DNA of 64,000 bases from Thiomicrorhabdus sp033238645 (GTDB lineage Bacteria; Pseudomonadota; Gammaproteobacteria; Thiomicrospirales; Thiomicrospiraceae), in contig BQXR01000010.1 of the NCBI GenBank assembly GCA_033238645.1, forward strand, positions 1 to 64,000, given 5' to 3'. A model generated the notes under the pieces. It searched no databases. It was not told the DNA's origin and was given only the letters and a program-made list of their open reading frames with translations. Numbering within the stretch: position 1 is the stretch's first letter; the number at the start of each line of letters is the position of its first letter. Made by a program: the position numbers and the translations under genes. This document shows, in pieces, positions 26,580 through 35,082 of the stretch.

Positions 26580-29165
26580 CTAACTCTCTTTCGTCTCTTT
26601 TTTTACTACCGATTTCTTAACAACAGGCTTTTTAGTGGGTGCTTTTTCTGCTACTGACTTCTTCGTTGCTGCTTTCTTAGCTGGTGCCTTCTTCTTGACT
26701 GCGGCTTTTTTAGCCGGAGTCTTCTTAGCTACCGTTTTTTTAGCTGCCGCCTTTTTAGTGGATGCTTTCTTTGCAGCAGGCTTCTTAGCCGCAGCTTTTT
26801 TAGCCCCCGCTCGCCCACGTTTCTTAGGCTCAGGCGCCTCATCTAAACGCTTTTGACACTCTTCAAGATTTAGCTCAGAGAACTCTTCATCTTTAGCAAT
26901 TTTGGCATTTTTCTTAGTGATTAAATCAGTAATATAAGGCCCCCAGCGGCCTTTTAAGATTTGTACATCTGTACCAGGGAATGTTTTAAGAATCTTATCT
27001 GCATCGGCTTGAATCTTAGTTTCAATCAACGCAATAGAGTCTTCTAGACTAATACTTAATGGATCAAACCCTTTCATCGGACAGTATTTTTTAACGCCGT
27101 ATTCTAAATAGGGCCCAAAAGGCCCTTGCTTAGCAATAATGACCTGCCCTTTTTCAACTTCAAAAATAGAACCATCCACCGCTTTTGCTTGATAAGCCTC
27201 TGGCATTTCACCCACTTCTCTTGGCAGCTTAAAGAGCTCTAAAGCATCTTCAAGCTTCAACAGATCCATTTTCTGACCTGGCATCAAACTGGCAAAGGTT
27301 GGCTTTTCTTCATTTTCACCATCACCCGTTTGCACATAAGGCCCAAAACGACCAATTTTAACAAACATCGGTTTGCCACTCTCTGGGTGATTACCCAGCA
27401 ATCGTGATTGCCCCGCTTCTTCACGTGAGACCTCTTCAGCCGCTTCAACACGTGGATGAAACTGCTTATAGAACTCATCCAGCATATCCTGCCACTGAAG
27501 CTTTCCTTTAGCAATCACATCAAATTTACTTTCTACTTTTGCAGTAAATTGATAATCCAATACGTCACCAAAATGTTTGGTTAGAAAATTTGTAACAATA
27601 CCTGCGATATCTGTTGGAAAGAGCTTGTTCTTCTCAGTTCCCGCCATCTCCGTCAATGTTTCAGCCGAAACAACACCGTTCTTAAGCGTTATTTGGCGAT
27701 AGCTACGCTCCTTACCTTCACGGTCCTCTTTAACAACATAACCACGCTGCTGGACGGTATCGATTGTTGGCGCATAGGTTGAAGGACGACCAATACCCAT
27801 CTCTTCTAAGGTACGAACCAAACTCGCTTCGTTATATCGAGCAGGGGGGCGGCTAAAACTCTGGCGAGAACCTAGCTCGCTAACCTGTACTGTTTGGCCA
27901 ACAGTCATAGGTGGTAAGAGCCCAGACTCATCACCTGAACCAAAGTCATATACCTTTAAGAAACCTTCAAAAGTAACTACTTCACCTTTGGCTGTTAACT
28001 TGTCACTAGGCAAAGATTCAATGCCAACATCGACTGTCGTACGCTTCAATTTTGCATCTGACATCTGCGAGGCGATTGCACGGCGCCAGATCAGCTGATA
28101 CAGACGCTGCTCATTACGCTCACCTTCAACTTTATCGGTACCAAATTCGGTTGGGCGGATCGCCTCGTGTGCCTCTTGGGCATCTGCATTTTTTGTTTTA
28201 TATCGCCTTACTTCACTAAATTCTGCTCCATACTCACTGACAATCACCTGCTTAGCCTGCTCAATAGCTGTCTCAGACAAATTCAACGAGTCAGTACGCA
28301 TATAGGTGATCTTTCCAGCTTCATATAAACGCTGTGCAACCATCATAGTTTGCTTCACCGAGAAGCCTAATTTTGAAGATGCCTCTTGCTGCAATGTTGA
28401 CGTTGTAAATGGTGCTTTTGGGCTTCTTTTTGCAGGTTTCTCTTCTAATGAAATGACTGACAAATTTGTATTTGCAACGGCTTCTAAAAAAGCAGTTGCT
28501 TGCTCTTCTGACTCAAAAGATGCAGTGCGTTTAACATCCAGCTTTCCGACCACCTTTTGACTTTCATCCAGCAGCTCTAAAGCACCCTGAACACGGTAAA
28601 CAAAACCCGCTTCATAAGCATCTACTTCTCTTTCTCGCTCTACAATTAAACGAACCGCTACAGATTGCACACGTCCTGCTGAAAGACCTGTACGAATTTT
28701 TTTCCATAGAACAGGAGAGAGTTCAAAACCAACAATTCGATCTAATACTCGGCGAGCTTGCTGAGCATTAACGACGTTCATGTCAACGGTACGTGGCTCA
28801 GCAACTGCTTTTTGAATCGCAGGTTTGGTAATTTCATGAAAAACGATACGTTTTGTTGTTTTGATATCTAACTTAAGCGCTTCGGCAAGATGCCAGGCGA
28901 TTGCTTCACCCTCGCGATCCTCATCCGTAGCCAACCATACGGTCTCAGCGGTTTTTGCAACCTTTCTTAATTCTGCAACGGTCTTCTTTTTATCGGGAGA
29001 GATTTCATAGGTTGGTTCAAATCGATTTTCTAAATCAATACCCATACCTTTTTTCTGCATATCACGAATATGTCCATAACTCGATAATACGGTAAAATCT
29101 TTACCTAAATACTTTTCAATGGTCTTAGCTTTTGCTGGAGACTCCACGATTACCAAGTTTGTCAT
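26580..29165 (-). CDS. topA: DNA topoisomerase I with lysine-rich C-terminal tail
   Basis: An 861-residue type IA topoisomerase relaxing negative supercoils. Toprim (MTNLVIVESPAKAKTIEKYLG) is followed by DEDREGEAIAWHL, catalytic Tyr in ITYMRTDSLNLS, and DAQEAHEAIRPT. Instead of the Cys4 zinc ribbons of E. coli TopA it carries GxxGPY repeats (IGRFGPYVQ, QGPFGPYLE, GRWGPYI), ending in about 75 residues of AAKK/PAKK histone-H1-like repeats. A poly-C motif copy in sense orientation codes RPPARY near 27849. A terminator follows. Confidence 0.96.
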   Translation of the reverse strand: MTNLVIVESPAKAKTIEKYLGKDFTVLSSYGHIRDMQKKGMGIDLENRFEPTYEISPDKKKTVAELRKVAKTAETVWLATDEDREGEAIAWHLAEALKLDIKTTKRIVFHEITKPAIQKAVAEPRTVDMNVVNAQQARRVLDRIVGFELSPVLWKKIRTGLSAGRVQSVAVRLIVEREREVDAYEAGFVYRVQGALELLDESQKVVGKLDVKRTASFESEEQATAFLEAVANTNLSVISLEEKPAKRSPKAPFTTSTLQQEASSKLGFSVKQTMMVAQRLYEAGKITYMRTDSLNLSETAIEQAKQVIVSEYGAEFSEVRRYKTKNADAQEAHEAIRPTEFGTDKVEGERNEQRLYQLIWRRAIASQMSDAKLKRTTVDVGIESLPSDKLTAKGEVVTFEGFLKVYDFGSGDESGLLPPMTVGQTVQVSELGSRQSFSRPPARYNEASLVRTLEEMGIGRPSTYAPTIDTVQQRGYVVKEDREGKERSYRQITLKNGVVSAETLTEMAGTEKNKLFPTDIAGIVTNFLTKHFGDVLDYQFTAKVESKFDVIAKGKLQWQDMLDEFYKQFHPRVEAAEEVSREEAGQSRLLGNHPESGKPMFVKIGRFGPYVQTGDGENEEKPTFASLMPGQKMDLLKLEDALELFKLPREVGEMPEAYQAKAVDGSIFEVEKGQVIIAKQGPFGPYLEYGVKKYCPMKGFDPLSISLEDSIALIETKIQADADKILKTFPGTDVQILKGRWGPYITDLITKKNAKIAKDEEFSELNLEECQKRLDEAPEPKKRGRAGAKKAAAKKPAAKKASTKKAAAKKTVAKKTPAKKAAVKKKAPAKKAATKKSVAEKAPTKKPVVKKSVVKKETKES
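27832..27849 (-). repeat. Poly-C polar motif copy, the only one on the minus strand (in topA)
   Basis: Reading the minus strand, CCCCCCTGCTCGATATAA, sense within topA, coding PPARY. It has an exact ten-base core with a near-consensus tail (CGATAT for CAAAAT). Confidence 0.65.
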
Positions 29166-29457
29166 AACGTTTTACTACTCTATTTAATATAAAATTATCG
29201 GGACAACTATTTTAGGTACCAGGAAAGACGACTGCAGCCTCCCGATTCTTTTTCCCTTTTTTAAGGGTGCAAAACTTTTCAACAATTTGCAAACACTTAA
29301 TTCACTTTTGATTCAAAATTAACCTTTCCATCCCCAAAAACCGTATTACTACCCTAGTAACTATAGCTTATACCTACATAGAGGCAAAAGTTTTATATTA
29401 CAATGACTTCATGCCATAATATCAATTCTAAAAGCCCTACTAAACCAAGGTTATGCC

Positions 29458-30384
29458 GTGTCTAATCCGACTCCAATAGCGCCAGAAAAACAGCTTGCCC
29501 CATCCCTGCTCATTATTGGATCAGATCAAGCTACCAAAGATTTTTTAGATACAGCTCTTACGCCAGAAAAATTTCAGTTAACCTTCGTTGATAACGCTAA
29601 TCAAGCCAAGCAACTTATTTTTCAAGACCATCCATCCTTTTATAGTGCCTATCTTTTTGATAATGATAATGAGCATGGCAACAATTTGGCATTGCTTAAA
29701 GCCCTCAAAACCAATACTGAGTACTCTGTTGTACCCGCTATTTTTCAGACAGATACTAAGCACCCAAAGCATATTGAGAAAGGGTTGGAAAACGGTGCTT
29801 ACTTTTACTTATTAAAACCTTATACCAAATCACTACTACTCTCAGTCTTATACGCAGCAATTAACAGCTTCACAAATCATCGAGAACTCAATAAAGATGT
29901 TTCAAATATTTCTAATGCGCAATCAAGCCTACAAACCGCCTGTTTTCATATCAAGACCTTAGAAGATGCGCGAAGCCTCTCTTGCGTGCTTGCATTTACC
30001 ACGCCAAAACCCAAAGAGACTGTTGTCGGCCTGTTTGAACTGATGATGAACGCTATTGAACATGGTAATTTAAAGATCAGCTACCAAGAGAAGTCCCAAT
30101 TAATTCAGAAAAACCAACTCAACCAAGAGATCTCTAGGCGACAAGCTTTGTCAGAAAATAGAGATAAAATCGTCAAAGTGGACTTTGAAAGAAAGCAGAG
30201 TGAGTTTCAAATCACCATCAGTGATTCTGGTGAGGGCTTCGACTACCTACCATTTTTAGACTTTTCACTAGAACGTGCCATGGATAACCACGGACGAGGC
30301 ATTATGATTGCTAACAAACTTAGCTTTGATGATTTACAGTATCAAAAGAATGGCACTACCGTTATTGGTCGAATCTTTATCTAG
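29458..30384 (+). CDS. Receiver-like protein fused to a HATPase (anti-sigma-type) domain
   Basis: A 308-residue protein. A receiver-like N-terminal domain (LLIIGSDQATKDFLDTAL; acidic SAYLFDNDNE; LLKPYTKSLL) is followed by a GHKL ATPase domain with N-box ELMMNAIEHGN, G-box SDSGEGFDY and HGRGIMIA, more like RsbW/SpoIIAB kinases than classic histidine kinases because no H-box is present. It starts at GTG 29458; a nearby ATG is out of frame. The target is unknown; it may be a partner-switching regulator. Its end overlaps dprA by 4 bp tail to tail. Confidence 0.85.
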   Translation: MSNPTPIAPEKQLAPSLLIIGSDQATKDFLDTALTPEKFQLTFVDNANQAKQLIFQDHPSFYSAYLFDNDNEHGNNLALLKALKTNTEYSVVPAIFQTDTKHPKHIEKGLENGAYFYLLKPYTKSLLLSVLYAAINSFTNHRELNKDVSNISNAQSSLQTACFHIKTLEDARSLSCVLAFTTPKPKETVVGLFELMMNAIEHGNLKISYQEKSQLIQKNQLNQEISRRQALSENRDKIVKVDFERKQSEFQITISDSGEGFDYLPFLDFSLERAMDNHGRGIMIANKLSFDDLQYQKNGTTVIGRIFI

Positions 30385-31502
30385 TTAATTCGTCGCCAAC
30401 GACCTGCCGATAAAGACTCTACAATACCCTCCAATTCCAGCAGCATCAACTGGCTTTGAATATCATAGACAGGGCATTTGCTCAATACAACCAGTTCATC
30501 CAGACCAATTGCGTCATAACCAATATGTTTCAAAACAGGTGTTTTTACCAAGAATTCGTTTTGTTTTTTTGAACTCCTATCTAAAGAGAATGGGGCTGGT
30601 ATTTGCGGTATTAAAGAGAGCTGAATCATCGCAGAGAGCTCTTCAAAAATATCTTGCCCTGATTCAACCAATTTTGCTCCTTGCTTAATCAGCTGATGAC
30701 AGCCTTTTGCCTGTGGGTTATTAATCGATCCTGGTACTGCAAAAACCTCTCTACCTTGATTAATTGCCGTCCTCGCCGTAATTAAAGAGCCACTCTTCAG
30801 TGCTGCTTCAACCACTAAAGTCCCGACACTCAAGCCACTAATAATTCTATTTCGTCTCGGAAAATATCTCGCTAAGGGTTGAGTGCCCAAAGGAAACTCC
30901 GAAACCATCACGCCCTCTTCGGCAATCTGCCTGCCTAGCTTCTGATTAGAAGCAGGATAGATTCGATCCAAGCCCGTTGCGACAACAGCCACGGTTTTAC
31001 CTATGCCTTGTAAAGCGCCTTCATGCGCAGCAGCATCAATCCCTAATGCCAAACCACTGGTAATGGTTAAACCCTGCTTGGAGAGATGCTGCGCAAAGTC
31101 TTTGGCTATATTAATCCCCTGCTTGGAAGCATGCCGACTGCCAACAATTGCCAGCTGAGGATCACTCAATAAATCAACACACCCCCTAACAGAGAGTAAA
31201 ATGGGGGCATCATCAATGGCAGCTAAAAGATCAGGGTAACCACCCTCTTTAAAAGCCACAAAGCTCTGTCCCTCTTGCGCACCCCACTCCTGTGCCTGCT
31301 CAACTAGTTTGGGCAACTCCTCCCCCAGAATCATCGAACGCTGATAGTCATTGAGCACACCTAAAGCCCGCCAGTCTGACTCTTTAGCCTGCAAAGCCAC
31401 TTTAAAACTGCCAAAATGAGCCAGAATCTGCTCTGCCTGCTTCATAGAAACATGACTAATGTGAAAGGCTAACAGACTCGGTAAATCGGAAAAACTTGAC
31501 AT
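30381..31502 (-). CDS. dprA: DNA-processing protein DprA
   Basis: DprA loads RecA on incoming single-stranded DNA during natural transformation. This 373-residue protein has an N-terminal helical domain, the Rossmann-like core (LAIVGSRHASKQGI, ITSGLALGIDAAAHEGAL, VAVVATGLDRIYPASN, SEFPLGTQP, ARYFPRRNRIISGL, ARTAINQGREVFAVPGSI) and a C-terminal winged-helix region (GLDELVVLSKCPVYDIQSQLMLLELEG). It is divergent from def with 59 bp between starts, a common layout. Confidence 0.96.
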   Translation of the reverse strand: MSSFSDLPSLLAFHISHVSMKQAEQILAHFGSFKVALQAKESDWRALGVLNDYQRSMILGEELPKLVEQAQEWGAQEGQSFVAFKEGGYPDLLAAIDDAPILLSVRGCVDLLSDPQLAIVGSRHASKQGINIAKDFAQHLSKQGLTITSGLALGIDAAAHEGALQGIGKTVAVVATGLDRIYPASNQKLGRQIAEEGVMVSEFPLGTQPLARYFPRRNRIISGLSVGTLVVEAALKSGSLITARTAINQGREVFAVPGSINNPQAKGCHQLIKQGAKLVESGQDIFEELSAMIQLSLIPQIPAPFSLDRSSKKQNEFLVKTPVLKHIGYDAIGLDELVVLSKCPVYDIQSQLMLLELEGIVESLSAGRWRRIN

Positions 31503-31561
31503 AGTTCGCTATAATATAAGGATTGATTAAATAAAGTATAACTGAAGCATAAAACGACACT

Positions 31562-32068
31562 ATGGAAAAACTCGATATTGTTCTCTATCCTGAAGCGGGC
31601 TTAAGAGAAATTTGTACCCCCATCCCAGAAATGAATGATGACTTAGATAAACTCATTGATGATATGTTGTACACCATGTATGACGCTCCAGGAATTGGTC
31701 TTGCAGCACCGCAAATTGCCGTACAACAACGTCTTATTGTCGTTGATGTCTCTGAAAGCAATGACCAACCCATCACTCTCATGAACCCTGAAGTTATACA
31801 AAGTGCAGGAGAAATAAAGTGGGAAGAGGGCTGCCTCTCCCTTCCTGGCATCTTCGCTAATATCACTCGCCCAAGCGACATTATCGTTCGCGGAATGAAT
31901 CGTGATGGCAAAATGGTTGAGCTTGAAGCAGATGGTTTACTTGCCGTCTGCATTCAACATGAAATTGATCACCTAAATGGCAAGATGTTTATTGATCACC
32001 TTTCAGGTATTAAACGCACACGTGCTCTGCAGCAATTTCGTAAACTGATGGATCAAAAAGAGCCTTAA
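31562..32068 (+). CDS. def: Peptide deformylase
   Basis: Removes the N-formyl group from nascent proteins (168 residues). All three motifs are present: GIGLAAPQ, EEGCLSLPG with the metal-binding Cys, and HEIDHLNG with both metal histidines and the catalytic Glu. First gene of def-fmt-rsmB; fmt begins 7 bp later. Confidence 0.98.
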   Translation: MEKLDIVLYPEAGLREICTPIPEMNDDLDKLIDDMLYTMYDAPGIGLAAPQIAVQQRLIVVDVSESNDQPITLMNPEVIQSAGEIKWEEGCLSLPGIFANITRPSDIIVRGMNRDGKMVELEADGLLAVCIQHEIDHLNGKMFIDHLSGIKRTRALQQFRKLMDQKEP

Positions 32069-32075
32069 GCTAACC

Positions 32076-33035
32076 ATGCCAAACCAAACATCACCATTAA
32101 AAATTATTTTTGCTGGCACGCCAGTCTTCTCCGTTGCCCCACTACAAGCACTTTTAGATTCAGAACATGAAGTCATTGCCGTTTACACTCAGCCTGACCG
32201 CCCAGCAGGACGAGGCCGTAAACTCACAGCTAGCCCTGTTAAAGAGCTGGCTCTACAGCATGATATTCCCGTCTATCAGCCCGAAACACTCAAAGATGAA
32301 ACCGCACAAAGAGACCTATCAGCTCTCAATGCAGATGTGATGGTTGTAGTGGCTTATGGCCTGCTACTGCCTAAAGAAGTTTTAGACGCGCCTAAGCAAG
32401 GTTGTTTAAATATTCACGCTTCACTGCTGCCAAGATGGCGTGGTGCAGCCCCTTTGCAGAGAGCCATTGAATCTGGCGATGCCCAAAGTGGGGTGACCAT
32501 TATGCAGATGGATATTGGTTTGGATACAGGCGATATGCTGCATAAGGTTACGACTGAGATTACTGCTGACGATAATACTGCCAGCCTACATGACCGCTTA
32601 AGTACTTTAGGCTCAACCGCTTTAATGAACACGCTCAGCTCTCTACAGGCAGGAACACTAGCACCTGAAAAACAAGATGAGAGTTTAGTCACTTATGCTA
32701 AAAAACTGACTAAAGCAGAAGCGGAAATTGATTGGACAGAGCCTGCAGAAACTATTGTGCGTAAGATTCAAGCTTTTAACCCTTGGCCTATTGCCTATAC
32801 CCTCTTTCAAGATAAACCACTTCGTATAGGTCAAGCAAGCTTGCTAATACCTGAAGATCCCCCCCCTGCTCAAAATCCTGCGGGATTGGTAATCGATATT
32901 ACTAAAGACGGCATGGTGGTCACTACGGGCACTCAACCCATTCTGATACAGCAAGCACAGCCTTCTGGTAAAAAAATGATGTCAGCTTATGACTTTGCTC
33001 AATCAAGACAACTGCAAGGCGTTAGCTTCCTATGA
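32076..33035 (+). CDS. fmt: Methionyl-tRNA formyltransferase
   Basis: Formylates initiator Met-tRNA (319 residues). It shows FAGTPVFSVAPLQAL, YTQPDRPAGRGRKLTASPVK, the formyl-folate site LLPKEVLD...NIHASLLPRWRGAAP, and a C-terminal domain (AFNPWPIAYT). It overlaps rsmB by 4 bp. A strong poly-C motif copy at 32859 codes PPPAQN in the C-terminal domain. Confidence 0.98.
   Translation: MPNQTSPLKIIFAGTPVFSVAPLQALLDSEHEVIAVYTQPDRPAGRGRKLTASPVKELALQHDIPVYQPETLKDETAQRDLSALNADVMVVVAYGLLLPKEVLDAPKQGCLNIHASLLPRWRGAAPLQRAIESGDAQSGVTIMQMDIGLDTGDMLHKVTTEITADDNTASLHDRLSTLGSTALMNTLSSLQAGTLAPEKQDESLVTYAKKLTKAEAEIDWTEPAETIVRKIQAFNPWPIAYTLFQDKPLRIGQASLLIPEDPPPAQNPAGLVIDITKDGMVVTTGTQPILIQQAQPSGKKMMSAYDFAQSRQLQGVSFL
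32859..32876 (+). repeat. Poly-C polar motif copy in fmt
   Basis: Eight C followed by TGCTCAAAAT, sense, coding PPPAQN. It matches the consensus through CAAAAT, then diverges. Confidence 0.75.
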
Positions 33036-34363
33036 GTCAATCTACCGATAATAACTCAGGCCTAAACACGCGTTTTATCGCACTTAAGATCTGTTTAACT
33101 GTGATCGAAAGTGGCCGCTCTTTAAGCCAAGCGTTACCTGAAGGCTTGGCACAATTTTCAGATCGCCGTGAACGCAACTTCACACAAAATATGGTACTCG
33201 GCACACTACGCTGGCAGGTTCGCCTAGAGGCCATTCGTGGTCATCTAGTTAAGAAAAAACTCAAAGCAAAAGATGAAGATATTAATCAGCTGATCTTATT
33301 GGGTTTGTATCAAATTTTGTATATGGATACGCCAGAACATGCAGCCGTATCAGAGACCGTTGCCGTCATTCCTCGACTTAAAAAGCCTTGGGCTAAAGGT
33401 TTTATTAATGGTGTTTTACGTAACTTCTTACGCGATAAAGATAAAATTTGTGCCGAGGTAGATCTAAAGCCCGCCTATCGCTATGCCCACCCGCAATGGA
33501 TGGTCAGAGAGTTACGCAAAGCCTACCCAGAGGACTGGGAAGCGGTACTGGCGGCCAATAATGAGATCGCACCACTGACACTACGCGTCAACACCATTCA
33601 ACAAACGCGTGATACTTTTCTAGAGAAACTAGCAACCGCTGAAATCAATGCAGAGAGTCACCCAACCGCACCACAAGGTGTTCTGCTAAAACAGAGTGTC
33701 GATATCTCAAGCCTACCTACTTATGAAGAGGGGGGGTTTAGTGTTCAAGATCCTGCGGCTCAGCAGGCAGCAAATATACTACTACCAAAGCCAGGCGAGC
33801 GTATTTTAGATGCCTGTGCAGCACCAGGGGGCAAAACCACTCATCTTTTAGAACTTTCCAATAATGAAGCCCGCGTGTTTGCTATTGAGAAAGAACCAGA
33901 GCGCCTAGAACGTCTAGCAGAAAACCTCTATCGCCTAGAACTTGAGGCGGAATACCAAGTGGGAGATGCCTCTCTACCTGACACTTGGTGGGATGGAGAG
34001 CAATTTGATAAAATCCTACTAGATGCCCCCTGCTCGGCAACGGGGATTATCCGCCGTCACCCCGATATTAAATGGCATAGAACTGAAGAGGATATTGAGG
34101 AGTTGGTTATTATCCAAGCGGCTATTTTAAAAGCCTTATGGCCTTTATTAAAATCCGGTGGAAAACTACTTTATGCAACCTGCTCTATCCTACCTCATGA
34201 GAATACTCGACAGATACAGGCATTTTTAGCAGAAGAGCCAAGTGCAAAAGAGATTGCCATCCATGCCAATTGGGGGCAAGCATCCGACACCCCTGGCAGA
34301 CAGATATTTCCAGGCACAAATGGTATGGATGGTTTCTTCTACTGTTTATTAGAGAAAATCTAA
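33032..34363 (+). CDS. rsmB: 16S rRNA m5C967 methyltransferase RsmB
   Basis: Methylates C967 of 16S rRNA using SAM (443 residues). A NusB-like N-terminal RNA-binding domain is followed by the Rossmann methyltransferase: DACAAPGGKTTHLLEL, DKILLDAPCSATGIIRRHPDIKW and LLYATCSILPHEN, which carry the two catalytic cysteines. The CCCCCTGCTCGG at 34025 is codon-driven by the DAPCS motif, so I do not count it as a poly-C motif copy. Confidence 0.97.
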   Translation: MSQSTDNNSGLNTRFIALKICLTVIESGRSLSQALPEGLAQFSDRRERNFTQNMVLGTLRWQVRLEAIRGHLVKKKLKAKDEDINQLILLGLYQILYMDTPEHAAVSETVAVIPRLKKPWAKGFINGVLRNFLRDKDKICAEVDLKPAYRYAHPQWMVRELRKAYPEDWEAVLAANNEIAPLTLRVNTIQQTRDTFLEKLATAEINAESHPTAPQGVLLKQSVDISSLPTYEEGGFSVQDPAAQQAANILLPKPGERILDACAAPGGKTTHLLELSNNEARVFAIEKEPERLERLAENLYRLELEAEYQVGDASLPDTWWDGEQFDKILLDAPCSATGIIRRHPDIKWHRTEEDIEELVIIQAAILKALWPLLKSGGKLLYATCSILPHENTRQIQAFLAEEPSAKEIAIHANWGQASDTPGRQIFPGTNGMDGFFYCLLEKI

Positions 34364-34366
34364 TCC

Positions 34367-35026
34367 ATGAAAGCCAGCTCGCGAACAAGAAGGATTCATT
34401 ATCCCACCAAGACTTCGCCTGATAACTGGCTAGCAATGCTTAGCTATATGGCCATTTTTATCGCTCTACCCATCTGTAGCGCGCCTGCTAAAGCAGAAGT
34501 AAAAATAGAGCCACAAAGCATTACCATCCAAAACCTCTACAGCCTTCAACAAGAAAAGTACCTCGTATTAGACAGTAATATCAGCTTCAATTTACCAGAG
34601 AGTGTTGTTTCTGCTATTGAGCATGAAATCCAAATTAGCTTTAAAACTGAGATCAAACTCACAGAGAAAATCTCAATATTAGGCCTCTCTTTTACCCGTG
34701 TCAGAAAGACCGTTGAATACCATACAAAGATCACGACGCAAGGCGTTAATCAACACTTTGTGCTCTACAATACACGTAACCTAAAGCGTCAGACCTTCCC
34801 GACACTCGTATCCGCTCTGCAAACATTAGGCACGCTTAGAGCTTTCCCTTTCATTGAACTCTCGGAGCTTCATCCAGAGCAGCGCTATCATATTAAAATG
34901 CAAGTATCCCTAGATCACTGGCAACTCCCTGCCCCCTTAGTGATAGACTCACTATTTGATGACAATTGGCAACTCAATAGTGGCTGGTTTGGTATTGATT
35001 TAGAAACCCCTAAAAGTTGGATGTAG
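34367..35026 (+). CDS. DUF4390 protein
   Basis: A 219-residue exported or membrane-anchored protein with a hydrophobic segment (LSYMAIFIALPICSAPAKA, about residues 25-43) and a beta-rich domain typical of DUF4390 (IQNLYSLQQEKYLVLDSNISFNLP; WFGIDLE end). Genes of this family regularly sit between rsmB and ntrY-type kinases, as here. Its function is not known; a role with the kinase is inferred from context only. It starts 3 bp after rsmB. Confidence 0.85.
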   Translation: MKASSRTRRIHYPTKTSPDNWLAMLSYMAIFIALPICSAPAKAEVKIEPQSITIQNLYSLQQEKYLVLDSNISFNLPESVVSAIEHEIQISFKTEIKLTEKISILGLSFTRVRKTVEYHTKITTQGVNQHFVLYNTRNLKRQTFPTLVSALQTLGTLRAFPFIELSELHPEQRYHIKMQVSLDHWQLPAPLVIDSLFDDNWQLNSGWFGIDLETPKSWM

Positions 35027-35082
35027 ATCATGGCACAATCAATGACTCAATCTCTATCACCTGCTAAAAGTGGCCGCCTTTT

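Noticed and set aside
26635..26856. Hydrophobic 73-codon frame on the + strand
   Set aside because: It is the complement of the lysine-rich TopA tail, whose AAG/GCT codons read as Phe/Leu/Ala on the other strand.
31496..31515. Promoter before def (TTGACA 31496, TATAAT 31510)
   Set aside because: The two hexamers are only 8 bp apart, too close to work together. Either may belong to a promoter with a weaker partner.
34025..34036. CCCCCTGCTCGG in rsmB
   Set aside because: Only five C, and the sequence is explained by the conserved DAPCS catalytic motif.
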